From Theobroma cacao (lineage: Eukaryota; Streptophyta; Magnoliopsida; Malvales; Malvaceae): 64,000 bases of DNA. How positions within the stretch are numbered: position 1 is the stretch's first letter; each line of letters begins with the position of its first letter. Below are positions 11,595-22,900 of this stretch, in pieces. The notes beneath the pieces are model-generated. The model was not told where the DNA came from and ran no database searches. It worked only from the letters and a program-made list of their open reading frames with translations. The stretch covers positions 11,627,209 through 11,691,208 of the forward strand of contig NC_030851.1 in assembly GCF_000208745.1 (NCBI RefSeq), in the 5' to 3' direction. The translations under genes were made by a program, and so were the position numbers.

Positions 11595-11735
11595 TATGGT
11601 TGGTTGTAGTATAACAATGTTGTTCCCTGTGAGCAACATCTAATCAATATATAGCAATAAGAACACAATAACATTCCCATTAGTCTTCTTGTATATGCAA
11701 AGATCATCTTCGTTCTTTGATGAAATCAAGTTCTT
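11595..11735 (-). pseudogene. Ty1/copia reverse transcriptase fragment
   Basis: The minus strand reads LDFIKERR, then after a stop and frameshift GNVIVFLLLYID, a stop at the second aspartate of the YVDD catalytic motif, and MLLTGNNIV. This is the core of copia RT and parallels the fragment at 4700-4810. Stops and a frameshift make it dead. Little else of the element is recognisable nearby. Confidence 0.7.
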
Positions 11736-11739
11736 TAAC

Positions 11740-13262
11740 TATTATAATTAAAAAAAGAAAGAATCATGATTTTATTAATTGCTATACAATAACTAATAAA
11801 TTGAAAATGATAAAGTGGCTACTATAATAGTGTTTGAAACCTGAGGACGTGTTTCAAACATATATCAAATTAATTCGTTAATTTTTAATGGGGTGATAAA
11901 TTTAACGAAGCTTAATTTTAGATTGGGAGAGTTAAGCACTAATTAAACATTATTATTTTGGCTGATTAAAATATAACAAGCATTAGGATGTTTTGCAGAT
12001 GAGCGAGGGAATGATGATGTTTTCGTGATAATTGGCTTCAAATTCAATATCCACCCAAACTTGAAGTTGGTTTCGCCCCTTATATTCTCCGAGACACGAA
12101 TTCATGCTGTCCAAGGCAACTTTTTTCAAGGCAAGGAACACCTTCATGTTGAATATGGCCCATCCCATCCACAAGCATCATTTCATATCTTTCCCAATAA
12201 CCATTTTTTACATAATTTTGTCCAAGTTTCGTTACCGTTACTAGGAATTTATATGATAATTTGGTTAATGAAAAAAATGTGTTTTCTTTGCAAATGTCTG
12301 CATGCAAATCCTATGCTCAAAGATTTGTTGACAATGTTTTATGTTATACATATTGCAATTAAAAATGGTAAAATTAATTCAAAATTTAAATTTATCTGAA
12401 CTCAATCTAATTTGATTTGACAAAAAAAAAATCACTAATTTAAACCAAAATTGATATTGATCTAAAAGGATTCGAATCCCAAAATGTTCCAACCCATATT
12501 AACTCGAATTTAAATGATTTGAAATATTAAATCAAAATTACCTAAATTTAAATTTAATACTATAATTTTATTTATTATCTTCTACATATATATTAATTTG
12601 ATTAAAATTAAAAAAAAATATAACACAAACTATTACTCTAATAAAATTTAAGAGATAATGATAATATAAAATCTCTTTCATATTTATTTTAAAATATTAA
12701 TTTAATTAAAAATAATGCATATATTAGAAACTATTAGTTTATTATTAATTTAAGAAGATAATAAAAATGTAAAGTCTCTTTTCTTTACTTTTATATTTAT
12801 GACTATTATATAATTTTGATTTGTTTCAATATCTTTGTTGCGATTAAAAGAAGAGTAAAAAACAAATTCTTTCTATTGTTATAATTAAATTCATTTTTTA
12901 AATTATTCATCATGCATAAAATATTTTATTTCCATTTGTCCTTTATTTGTTATTCTTAGCAAATAACAAGATAAATAATTAACATATATTTAAAAATATT
13001 TTGAAACAATAAATAATCTATAAACTAGAAAAATAACTAACAATGAAGCCAATTAAATACTACTCGTAGACATATTATACTTTATTATATCTTTAGTAAA
13101 TACTATATATTATTGATCTTCTAAGTTATAACTATAATTCATGGTGAATCATTAACAATTATGAATGCAACAGAGGGCAATTGATCCAAGTTATTGGAAT
13201 TTAGTTCATTTCTGACAAGTTTGCAGAGAAGTGAGGCCCGTAAAAGGGCACGAGGCGGCTAA
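11740..13262. other. AT-rich intergenic DNA
   Basis: Very AT-rich from about 12350 on. Overlapping short open frames on both strands at 11983-12399 have no recognisable motif, and I do not call them genes. Nothing else supported. Confidence 0.4.
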
Positions 13263-13270
13263 CTTTGAAT

Positions 13271-13967
13271 TAGACTTGGTAATTTTGAACACGATACGTT
13301 AACACGACACGAGAAGACACGGGTTAAACAGGTTTTTGGTTTAATCTTAACGTGTTTCGTGTCTAATTGTGTCTGACACGTTAAGACACAAAAATTTTCG
13401 TGTCTTAACGTATCTGACACGACAAACATATTTAAATACGTTTATTTAATCGTGTTATCGTGTTTAATCGTGTTATTGTGTTTAAACGTATATACGTGAC
13501 ACATTTATTAATCGATTAGAAATTAATAGTTAAAAACTATTTTAACTTTATATAAATAATTTTAAATAATTTTTTAATAATTTTTTTATTTTATAAAGGA
13601 TATAATGCTCAACCCTAATTTTTAACTTTTGATGATTATTTGATGTTATTATTATTTTTATTTTATTATAATTATTTTTATAATTATAGATTTTAAATTT
13701 AAATAATAAAATTATATTTAATTGTAAATATTTTTATTTAATCGTGTTAAACATGTTATTAATCATTTCGTGTTGTATATTGACACGTTTAATAAAAGTG
13801 TTAATTGTGTCGTGTCGTGTTACATATATATTAAACGTGTATGTGTATATATTTTAAATTTAAGATATGAATATTAAACGTATCGTGTTCGTATTTAACC
13901 TTAACGTGTTTCGTGTCTAATCGTATCTAACACGATTACGACACATTAACACGAATTGTCAAGTCTA
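13271..13967. mobile_element. Non-autonomous hAT-like element (697 bp) with 8-bp TSD
   Basis: The ends are TAGACTTGGTAATT... and ...AATTGTCAAGTCTA, imperfect terminal inverted repeats. They are flanked by a perfect 8-bp duplication, CTTTGAAT, at 13263-13270 and 13968-13975. Eight-base duplications are the hAT hallmark. There is no coding capacity. Both subterminal regions are filled with many variants of ACACGA / TCGTGT in both orientations (for example CGTGTTTCGTGTCTAA and AATCGTGTTATCGTG), and the middle is almost pure A+T. The subterminal clusters are what a hAT transposase would bind. The perfect duplication suggests a fairly recent insertion. Confidence 0.85.
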
Positions 13968-13975
13968 CTTTGAAT

Positions 13976-14720
13976 ACAGTGGCAATGGACATAATGCATG
14001 CAGAATGCTCTGCTTTCCAAAATATGGCAAGTGCAAACTGACTTGGGCCGATTCTGTTGATGCAGAGCAGACAAGCGAATGAAGAAATGGGCTAATCACA
14101 ACTAGTTAATCAAGTTGGAGCTTACTGCTCACTAATTAATCTAATACTTGGGCACATTGTGCAAAGATATCAGTTTTTGTTTTTTTAATTAAAAAAGATA
14201 TTTAAATTCAACTCTTTAGATTATGAATCATGAATCAATTAATAAATCAAATGTTGAGTGCATACAAAGACACCAATTTACACAATTTTAATTTATTTAA
14301 GAGGAATTCGTTTTTAATTCGAATAATACAAAGTTTTCTCCAAAAACAGAAATAAAAAAACATATAAAAATTTATTCGGAATTGCATATATAGAATTTAA
14401 CATTAGTACGTAACTCATGTACATATAATTGGGTATAAAATAGATCAAGTGATTTAAACTTAATTCTAGTTTTCCGAAGCAGAAAAAAAAAACAAAAAAT
14501 TACTAGATAATTTTTTTTTGAAAAATTAATTTAAAATGTATGAAGCTATTTTATTATGAACTTTAAAATCTATGATGATTATATTTTAATAGTTTATGAA
14601 TGGATGCTAGCATGCCTCAGCAATTGAAGGTATTGGGGACCCGTTTCGAATGGGAGGGTGATGAACCATCTTTGTGTAAATACAACCGTAACACTAACCC
14701 GTTCCATATCGGTTGGAAGG
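13976..14720. other. Intergenic DNA and distal DnaJ promoter
   Basis: No coding sequence is supported. It is AT-rich, with A and T runs near 14165-14205 and 14484-14530. The last 100 bases are less AT-rich and probably belong to the DnaJ promoter. Confidence 0.4.
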
Positions 14721-14724
14721 TGGT

Positions 14725-14737
14725 TTCTGGAACCTTC
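14725..14737 (+). promoter_or_regulatory. Perfect three-unit heat-shock element
   Basis: TTCTGGAACCTTC is a perfect nTTCnnGAAnnTTC array, the binding site for trimeric heat-shock factors. It ends 199 bases upstream of the DnaJ start codon. A weak TATA-like AATAAA lies about 30 bases further on (near 14769), so the spacing is right for HSF-driven transcription. Confidence 0.75.
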
Positions 14738-14891
14738 AATACCAATCTGAAAGACAGCTTGTCTAAGTAATAAAGGTCACCACAAACCTCAGTCAACAAA
14801 AAGATTTGTCCTTTGTGGAAGATCCAATCTTCGTAATCAGAAAAAAAAAACCAAGAAAGAAAGAACCATAGAAGAAACAGAAAAGAATAAA

Positions 14892-14909
14892 ATGGAATAT
14901 ACATATTAA
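14892..14909 (+). other. Five-codon upstream ORF in the DnaJ leader
   Basis: ATG GAA TAT ACA TAT TAA sits in the probable 5' leader and stops 27 bases before the DnaJ start. If the leader is as long as the promoter elements suggest, ribosomes must pass or reinitiate after it. Confidence 0.4.
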
Positions 14910-14936
14910 GTGAAAGTGAAGAAGAAGGAAGAAGGA

Positions 14937-16978
14937 ATGAGGGGAGTTGATTATTACAAGATACTGCAAGTAGATAGGAATGCGAAAGATGAAGACTTGA
15001 AAAAGGCATATAGGAAATTGGTTATGAAATGGCATCCTGATAAGAACCCAAAGAACAAGAAAGAAGCTGAAGCTAAATTCAAGCAAATCGCTGAAGCCTA
15101 TGAGGTATCAAAGCTTTCACCTTTTCAGCTATTGCACTAAAAGATTCAATCTTTTGTTCTTGTTGTTGGTTTTCTTTTTCGGGGGTATATGCAGTTTTAG
15201 CACTACAGTAATTTCTTTTTGAGGATCCACACATTGTTAAGATCTATTCAGCTTCAATTGCTTCAGTTTTGTTAGTTATGATGCGTGTTATCTTCATCAA
15301 GTTTTTAAGTTTCATTAAAAGGAGAGGTAGCTCAATTTTTAATTTCTATGGTATTAACCGTCATTAGTCCTCATATGATGATCTGGGTGTTTGTAGTTTT
15401 CTCTTTTTTGTGTATATTGAGACTGCCCATGATCAGAATTCTATCTAAGACAATCTGAGTTTTATTGGTTCTTTATTGAAACTATCATGTTCTTTTTGAT
15501 AGGTGTTAAGTGATCCCCAGAAAAGAGCATTGTATGATAAATACGGTGAAGAGGGTGTAAAAGGTGCAGCGTCACCACCAGAATCTGAAGTGGCTACCTT
15601 CTTCTCTACAGGGGATGGACCAACAACGTTCCGATTCAATTCACGGGACGCTGAGGACATGTTTGCGGAGTTAATGAGTTTTTCTAGAACTTTTGGTGGT
15701 GGCAGCGGCATGAGTGGCACAAGATTCACTAGTTCACTTTTTGGTGATGACATTTTTGGATATTTTGGTGAAGGAATGGGAGGGGGAGGTGGGCCAATGC
15801 ACCCAGGTGGTCCAAGAAAAGCACCTCCGATAGAGAATAAGTTGCCTTGTAGCCTTGAAGAGCTATATAAAGGGACTACTAAGAAGATGAAGATCTCTCG
15901 AGAGATTGCTGATATCAGTGGGTAAGTCTTTTAGTTTTTTTCTCAATTGGCTTCTGATTTCTGTTTTTGTTGGGAAATACAGTTCTTTCTCTGTAATATG
16001 TGAAATTAACTCAGCTACTTGATTTAATCCCTTGATTTCACCTAACACTTTGATGGCTTCTACCTTTGTATATGAATCTTAGGTTGTAATTCTTCTCTAT
16101 TATTGGATTTTGCTTGTTAGTTGCACACGCATTTTGATTGTGATGACCTAAGGTTGTGTACATCACTTCTGATTAAGGTTCCTATGATAGTGATTTAACC
16201 AGCTGATGTAGTTATGTTGTTATGAAGAAGCATGTGCATATAAGGTGTTGGTATTAGTTTGGGGACACAGGATTTTGTGTTTTACATGAATAGGGAGAGA
16301 TTTATGTATTGTGTTTAAGCTTGTGAAACCAAAAGTCCTGGTCCTCCTGGAGAATAATGTTCTATTTAAAAAATTTTACACCTTGCAACAGAAGATGAAA
16401 GCTCATAAAAAGTCTTGGTAGAGCAGTTATCTCTTGCAATATCTTCTCTGGGGGCTTCCATGTTTTTGCATGAATGCGTGATTTCTTGATAAAAGGCTTG
16501 AAATTCGATAATTAACTTGTTCTGTATTTGTGGTTGCAGCAAAACCTCGCAGGTGGAAGAGATTTTAACCTTTGATGTGAAGCCCGGATGGAAGATAGGT
16601 ACGAAAATCATATTCAAAGAGAAAGGGAATGAACAGCCAAATGTTATACCTGCAGATATTGTCTTTGTCATTGATGAGAAGCCCCACAGTGTGTTCATCC
16701 GGGATGGCAATGACTTGATTGTCACACAAAGGATCTCTCTTGAGGAAGCCTTGACAGGTTATACTGTTCATCTCACTACCCTGGACGGCAGGAACTTAAC
16801 CATTCCAATCAACAATGTAATTCCTCTAAACCATGAGGAAGTAGTTCCCAGGGAAGGGATGCCGCTCTCAAAAGATCCTACAAAGAGAGGAAACTTGAGA
16901 ATCAAATTCAACATCAAGTTCCCAACAAGGCTGACAACAGAACAAAAATCTGGAATCAAGCAACTCTTGGGTCCTTGA
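14937..16978 (+). CDS. Class B DnaJ/HSP40 co-chaperone
   Basis: Three exons, 14937-15104, 15503-15921 and 16540-16978, with GT-AG introns and agreeing phases, encode 341 residues. The J domain occupies about residues 3-70 with the HPD motif at 33-35, which stimulates Hsp70 ATPase. A Gly/Phe-rich region follows (about 75-155: [21 protein letters not shown]). Then come the two beta-barrel substrate-binding domains typical of DNAJB1/Sis1-type proteins (about 160-335), ending LLGP. The zinc-finger cysteines of class A proteins are absent. Length and layout match Arabidopsis At2g20560-like proteins, which are cytosolic/nuclear. The ATG was chosen because [10 protein letters not shown] aligns with the family start (usually MGVDYYK; the extra Arg is slightly odd). 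An upstream in-frame GTG is not used. A heat-shock element upstream predicts heat induction. Confidence 0.95.
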
Positions 16979-17560
16979 GACTGATATTGGCGAATTTTCA
17001 CTTTTGGGTACAAAGGGTGCACTTTTTTTTTTTTTTTGAAAAGCAATACAAAGGGTGAACTTACTGTGAATACGTAAATTTTAGATGGCTGTGAGATCTT
17101 ACAGATAGAAGGGAGCAATATTGGTTGGTTTTTTGATTGACTGAGTAGAAAACTTGATTTTGATACTCTTGATTAGAATTGTTGAAGACTCGCCTGTCCA
17201 TTCTACACACTCTGCCTCTGCTTTCTGATGCTGAAAAACCCTCCCTCCATCCCAAAACTTCTGACGCCTACTGCTCTTGACACTTGAGCAAAACAATAAT
17301 TAATTACGCTTAATTATCTTTAATTGGCCACGTTAATGGTCTATGCAAATACTTTACTCTGTTAGTAATTTATTGATTATTTATTTTAGAATCACACTAA
17401 GCGAACCTTTTCCAGATATTCTGACAATCTAAGCTAGTCCAAAACCTACGCTCTGCAACGGTAGTTGTTAATCATTAAATTCTGATATATTCTACAAATG
17501 TATTGAGTATTAAAAGAAGTAACGTGGAAATAAGTTTTTTATACTTGAGATATGAAAATG
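16979..17560. other. DnaJ 3' region and intergenic DNA
   Basis: Probable 3' untranslated region, with a 17-T run at about 17022-17038, then AT-rich DNA. Minus-strand open frames here are antisense to the 3' end of the DnaJ gene and have no recognisable content. Confidence 0.4.
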
Positions 17561-17900
17561 GTGAAATAATAAATTATTATATAGAAGTTACATAATGATA
17601 GTGTCACTTTTAGTTCTTAAGAAAAAATAGATTCGGATATTTAAATCTCACATCGTGTTAGTAAGAGATCTTGAAACATTTATAAACGTATGTGTTATAT
17701 ATCTTATTAGGTTAGTCTTTTATAGTAAAAGTAATAATCTCATGATAAGTGATATCAAAACAAATTCAATTTAATCTCGACTCATGCCAAACACCGCCAA
17801 AGGGAAGGCACGCAAGGTGACCAACGGAGCAAACCCAACTTAATCTCAACCCAGGTCAAACACCTCCAAATGAGAGGTAGAGAAGGTGACCAACGGCTAC
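17560..17900 (+). repeat. Probable LTR remnant with primer-site-like sequence and a short tandem duplication
   Basis: TGATATCAAAACAAATTC at about 17749-17766 resembles the plant retrotransposon primer site TGGTATCAGAGCCAATTC. It follows a segment with the AAACATTTATAAACG character of small copia or TRIM LTR promoters. Directly after it, about 67 bases ending GGTGACCAACGG occur twice in tandem (about 17762-17829 and 17830-17897) with several differences. This is probably the leader of a decayed element. Confidence 0.35.
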
Positions 17901-18460
17901 GAGAGCATCGTTATATTGGGTAAAAATGTTGTTGCAAACACTTCAAAAGAAGTAGATAAGGTGGGAAGAATGACATTTTAAATGCCTTAAAAGAAATAGG
18001 CAAGGTGTTTCAATCCAACGTTGGATTAAGTACTGAGAAAAAAAAGTAATGTAGTGCATTAATGGTGCAAAATGTTTATATGATGTTGATATGATATGTG
18101 CAAAAACCTGTGTAGTGTGCTTTGATTCTGTACACCCATTTGTCCAAAAAATTGGAGTTGAGATTGGTCTAAGCTAAGACACTGTAAGAAGCTGCAATTT
18201 GGAATTGCAGTTAATTCGAATATATGATATGACAAAAATATCAAAGCTGCATCCTATATTTACAGATCAAATACTTGAGTCCACTACATGCAGCAAAAAG
18301 TTTCCTGTTTCCTCAAAGCATGTTAATCAGCTTTATTTCTCTTGGAAAGGTTGAATGCTGTAAAAACAGCCAATGCTAATTATGGGCGGGATGAAGGATT
18401 ACTTACGAAGACGGTAAAATTATTAGTGGTGTCAGTGATGTACTAAAGTTAGAGGTTTTT
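17900..18460. other. Intergenic DNA
   Basis: No feature supported. Overlapping short frames only. Confidence 0.35.
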
Positions 18461-18466
18461 TAGCTG

Positions 18467-18658
18467 GTGACTCTTCCGGGGATAGGTGTTGCAGTACTTG
18501 CGCCAAATTCGGTTGGTTTTGAGATGAATTGCCGTGAAGACTCACTTGGACGTTTCCAGATACTTCACACGAAGCTTATATTTCCAGAATCTAGGGATTT
18601 GGTAGCACATTTATACCATGAATTTCATGAGAGGTTTAAGGAGCACACACTTATGTAA
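18467..18658 (+). other. Unrecognised coding-like ORF fragment
   Basis: This open frame of about 60 codons has balanced, protein-like composition (for example GFEMNCREDSLGRF, then LVAHLYHEFHERFKEH) and less A+T than its surroundings. It reads like an exon or gene fragment. It has no family I recognise, no convincing start, and sits between repeats. It may be part of a gene fragment continuing into 18957-19551. Confidence 0.25.
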
Positions 18659-18956
18659 TTCGCTAATCAATACAGAATTGGTGCTCCAACCATCGTCGGC
18701 AAATGCACTGAACGTCAATCGTCATCATCTGTTTGTAGCCTCAAATGGTTAAGAATAAACAGGTGCTAGTTTTATTTTGCATATCATAAAGAATTGTGTT
18801 CATGAGAATGAATAATATTATATTACATAATTGTTGAGTACCACAGATAAGTAGATTGCTCTCCATGTTTTTGATCTAGACGCCACAGACCACAAAAAGC
18901 AGACATGTTCAATCTTCTTCTGCGAAGAGTAAACAGAATATGATGAGAGAAGCGTT

Positions 18957-19551
18957 ATGAACTCTCCTCGTATCATCAACAAGCTTAATAACTTACAAAA
19001 CACTTGGAAGGAAACAAATCATAAAGCATCAATCCATCCGCAAACAGAGCACGCTAGTCCTAACATAGACATCACAATCAAAGCAGCCCAGTCTGACAAG
19101 GAGGACATGCAAATCCAAAAGCCCAGCACAAGGCCTGAGAACTGAAATTGTCGGACAAGAAGCGTAAACAAAACCTTATACTTGAGTATTTGATACATTA
19201 ATTAATATATAATATCTTATTTAAAAAAATAAAATTCGAATATCTGTTTCTCTTGTTGTAATATATAAACAAGACCCTGAATCATTGTTTTCCAGAGATA
19301 AGGCAAGCCTAGTTGGTTTGACCAAAATGAAAAGTAGCTTTCAGCATCATGTTGACAAGATCCTTGTCAAACCCAAAAAGCACAACGTCGACGTGCTTGA
19401 GGTGAAGCCTACCTTGCCGATTTCTGTAACTTTTGAAGAGGATGACAAACAAGCATACCAAAGGAGCAAAACAGAGCTAACCCAAATTACAAACAAAACG
19501 AGGGATAGGAAAAGGAAACGGAAAGCTTACATTTCCTCTACTTGTCCATGA
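18957..19551 (+). other. Unrecognised coding-like fragments between DnaJ and RLT
   Basis: Two open frames, 18957-19145 and 19285-19551, are hydrophilic and lysine-rich. The second ends with a basic stretch, RDRKRKRKAY, that looks like a nuclear localisation signal. Between them is an AT-rich, intron-like stretch. They could be exons of a small or degenerate gene, but no family is recognisable and splice sites are not convincing. Confidence 0.25.
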
Positions 19552-19559
19552 AATGCTAA

Positions 19560-19988
19560 TTTAACTTTCTCGGTCGTGTACAACAACGGTTGAGGTTTAT
19601 TCTAATAAGATCAAATTTTATCGTCTTACTGTAAAATTCACCTCACTGATATAGCTAAAATCACTATTTACAAAAGATTATTTCGCAAACACTCCTTTTA
19701 AGTTAAAAAAAAAACATAAACACTCCTTTTAAGTTGCAGATATTAATTTCTTCCCAGGCTTTCCGGTCCCAAAAACCAAATAAAAGCCCACAAGAAACCC
19801 TAATGAAAACAGGGGGCTCAGAGGATGAAATACTGGTCACAAGCTAATTTAAAAGCCATTCATTTATATTATATTTCTAGTATTGTGGAGGTGCTTTACA
19901 CAGTTACCAATCCTCCATAAAACCACAGTTTAAATACAGCAAGTGATGCGCCATCGAACAAGTCCTCTCAGCATTTGCAGCAAGTCCT
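19560..19988. other. 3' region of the RLT gene
   Basis: Downstream of the RLT stop codon on the minus strand; probably includes its 3' untranslated region. No coding sequence supported. Confidence 0.4.
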
Positions 19989-22900
19989 TCACTCACTGAA
20001 ATCTGAAGATGCTTCTGTTGAATACCCGTATTGCTTTACATATGGGTCTGAGTCCTCCGGATCATCTCCATTCCTGATTTCCTCCTCATCTGAGTTCTCA
20101 TTTATGTACCCTCCAACAATAAAATTCCCTTGCTCCCCTTCTGCAATGTCATCTCGCTCTTCGCCATCATCATCTTCATCACCTTCATCACCGTCTATAT
20201 TGTACTCACTTCCCTCCATCACATCATCAGCTTTGCCATTGAAACCCCCTGCATAGTCTTCGCCTGCCAGATAATCATATTCATCTCCTGTTGCTTGACC
20301 ATTTTCATCATTGTATTCAGATCTTTCAGAGCTGCTAGCGTTATCAGCAGTCCTCACTTTTAACCTAGTTACTTCGTCTCCATTCCAGGTATTTGTCTCC
20401 AAATTTCTAGATGATTTCTCCATGATTTCCTTGGGGTTCTCTCTTTCACCAGCAATCTCAACCATTCTCTTTGCTGGTTTTGGCCTACTTCTGGCGCTAC
20501 GACGACCACGCTTACGCCCACCCCGGCCACGTGATCGAGACTTCCATCCCAGTACTGGCACTAATCCCTCATTGTCTGTGGTCGTAATTCTCTTGCCGAA
20601 TTCAGATCTTGAACCAGTAGGCCTTCTCTGAGATCTTCCACCACGTGTCACACCGCGGCCCCTTCCACGACCTCGTCCACGGCCAGAACCAGAAAATCCT
20701 ATCCCTACATCAACCCAGCTTGCTTCTTGTAGATATTCAACTCGGTTCGTGGTTTGCATTCTCTCATGATCTTGATTGTTCTTCACAACAGCATCTTTTG
20801 ATGGAAACTTCTTGAAAGAAAAAAACAGAAACAGTAAAAAAATTAATTACTTGGAAATAAAAAATAGTATATATTATTTCAAACCAGGAGTTTTGATTAA
20901 GAGTCCAGGTCATTGGCAAATAGTAGGCGTGAAACCATGACTAACACCCTCCACACCAAACTCTTCAAGATAAAGCATAAAAATGATGCTTCCGTGGCAA
21001 TCTCTTGGAAGTTAAATTGAGGTACTCATGGTAAGAGGCTAAGAGCCAAGGACCACAAAACCCCAAACCCGAAGTTTTCCCTTAAGATAGGAAAAATGAA
21101 AGAACTTTACTTTATCCTGACTTTCTGCTTATTATTGAAATTGCTGTGGGATCTCAATACATGAGTGAGGATATCAAATACGGGACTAGTAAAAACTCAT
21201 AAGAACCAGCTGGGTTTAACTCAGGTCTTCGAGGGTGATCGGTTTCCTAACTTGGTTAGATGCACCAACCATTGAGTTAAATGCTCATGTGCGGTTTAGG
21301 TAGAAATTCCAAGTAGCCATAATGCCTTTCTTGTACCAAAGGAAAAATGTATACTCATAACAAAGCATCCTCCCAATGCCCACCCATAGCAAAAGGAATC
21401 TCATCTTCTTTCTCTTTCTTTGGATTAGTATTTCTGCTTTATATATCCAGGACTTATTCACAGTATAAAAAGAAGTGCTCACCATACATTCCCCAGCTCC
21501 CTTGTGAGTCTCTGCCCTCTGTTTAAGAGTGTAAGAGATAGCTGCATCAAATTCAATAAGCCTCAGAGCCACGGCAGCTGTTGTTTTTGGAATCCATGGA
21601 AGTACAGGGACCGTTTCAAGATTGGTAGAATCATCACCAACACCTCCCGACAGAATAGATGGAGACAACAATTCACGTGTAGTCTCAAAATTTGAGGACA
21701 AATAATCCCTCGTAATGGAACTTTCCAGCAGTGTCAGAACCTGAAGAGGGCACAAGACTTGAGTAATCCAATTTCTTAACAAAAATGAAGGACTGGGAAA
21801 GAAACAAAAAGCATCCCAGTTGATTCATCATGTGTTCAGAAAAGTAGCAAGCACCACAAAGGCACATTATTACCTAGGTAACATGGAAGCTATGCTTGCA
21901 TACTACTGAAGCCATTAAGTAGATGGAAAACAGTTGCCAAGATCCTAGGTATTTTCAATTTGCTTAAGTAAGCCTGCATTAAATTAAAGAAACAACAATT
22001 GTCCGCTTCCAGTCCAACTTACTTTTCCCCTCTAATTTCCTCCTAGCTCTATGTTCCTTTCCCTTCTATTTGGCTTCTTCTCTTTCCTTTCTAAGTCATG
22101 TCTAATTCTTATCTCACTTTTGAATCTTCTCAGATTCCCTGAACTGATCCATTATCCATTTCAAAGACGATGAAACTAATGTCATGCATAGCAACAGATA
22201 CATAATGTCCACTCCTCTTTAAAGATTATGAGCCAATAACAGTGAGGAATGTTTTAAAGTTCAGATATGATTAACACATGAAACCTCAGCACACAAACCT
22301 GAAGAAGCTCTTCTGCTGTTGTTGAGGAGTACAGCTTCATACCCCAGAAATTTCGATAGCCCTCAGTCCAAGCAGATTGAAGAGCTTCAAATGGAATAGA
22401 AACCTGCCAATTGATAATGCCGACAGCCATAAGCCACATACAACATTGGATAAAACATAAAGATATTAAGTCATAGCTTATGGTGATTACAGCAATCAAA
22501 AAGTTCACCTTCTATGAATCAAATATACTGTCCAAAAAGAGCACAACATTCTAGAATAAATAATATAAAGCTTTCGAAATTAGGAGGGACACCCTACCAT
22601 TTGTAACCTATGCTCACCTTTTTATCATGTTGTTGAGTTCAAGCTACTACCTAGGTCAGAAGCCCCATATTAATTCTTTTTACTGACCCAAAATTCCCTC
22701 CCTCTTCATAACGTTTTCGCTTCAAATCTAAGGAGGGGAGTAAAGAAGAAAGCACTCACCTCAACCAAAGCTAACTGAAGTTTAGTTAATCTTATTCTCA
22801 GAGGAGAAATGACTAGACCATCCAAAGCAAACCCAGGACCCAATTGCAGTTTCTTTGCACACTGAGCCACATGTTCAGAAAAATTTAACATGCTTCGAGA

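Noticed and set aside
11983..12399. Three overlapping frames of 63-124 codons
   Set aside because: No motif, no splice context, overlapping on both strands in AT-rich DNA; I could not support a gene.
14910..14936. GTG at 14910 as DnaJ start
   Set aside because: Adds nine residues not in the family; the ATG at 14937 aligns with the usual protein start.
14617..15086. Minus-strand F/L/S-rich frames across the DnaJ leader and first exon
   Set aside because: Antisense of an A/G-rich leader; low-complexity composition.
20130..20631. Plus-strand frames over RLT exon 18
   Set aside because: Antisense of a repetitive acidic and Gly/Arg-rich coding region.
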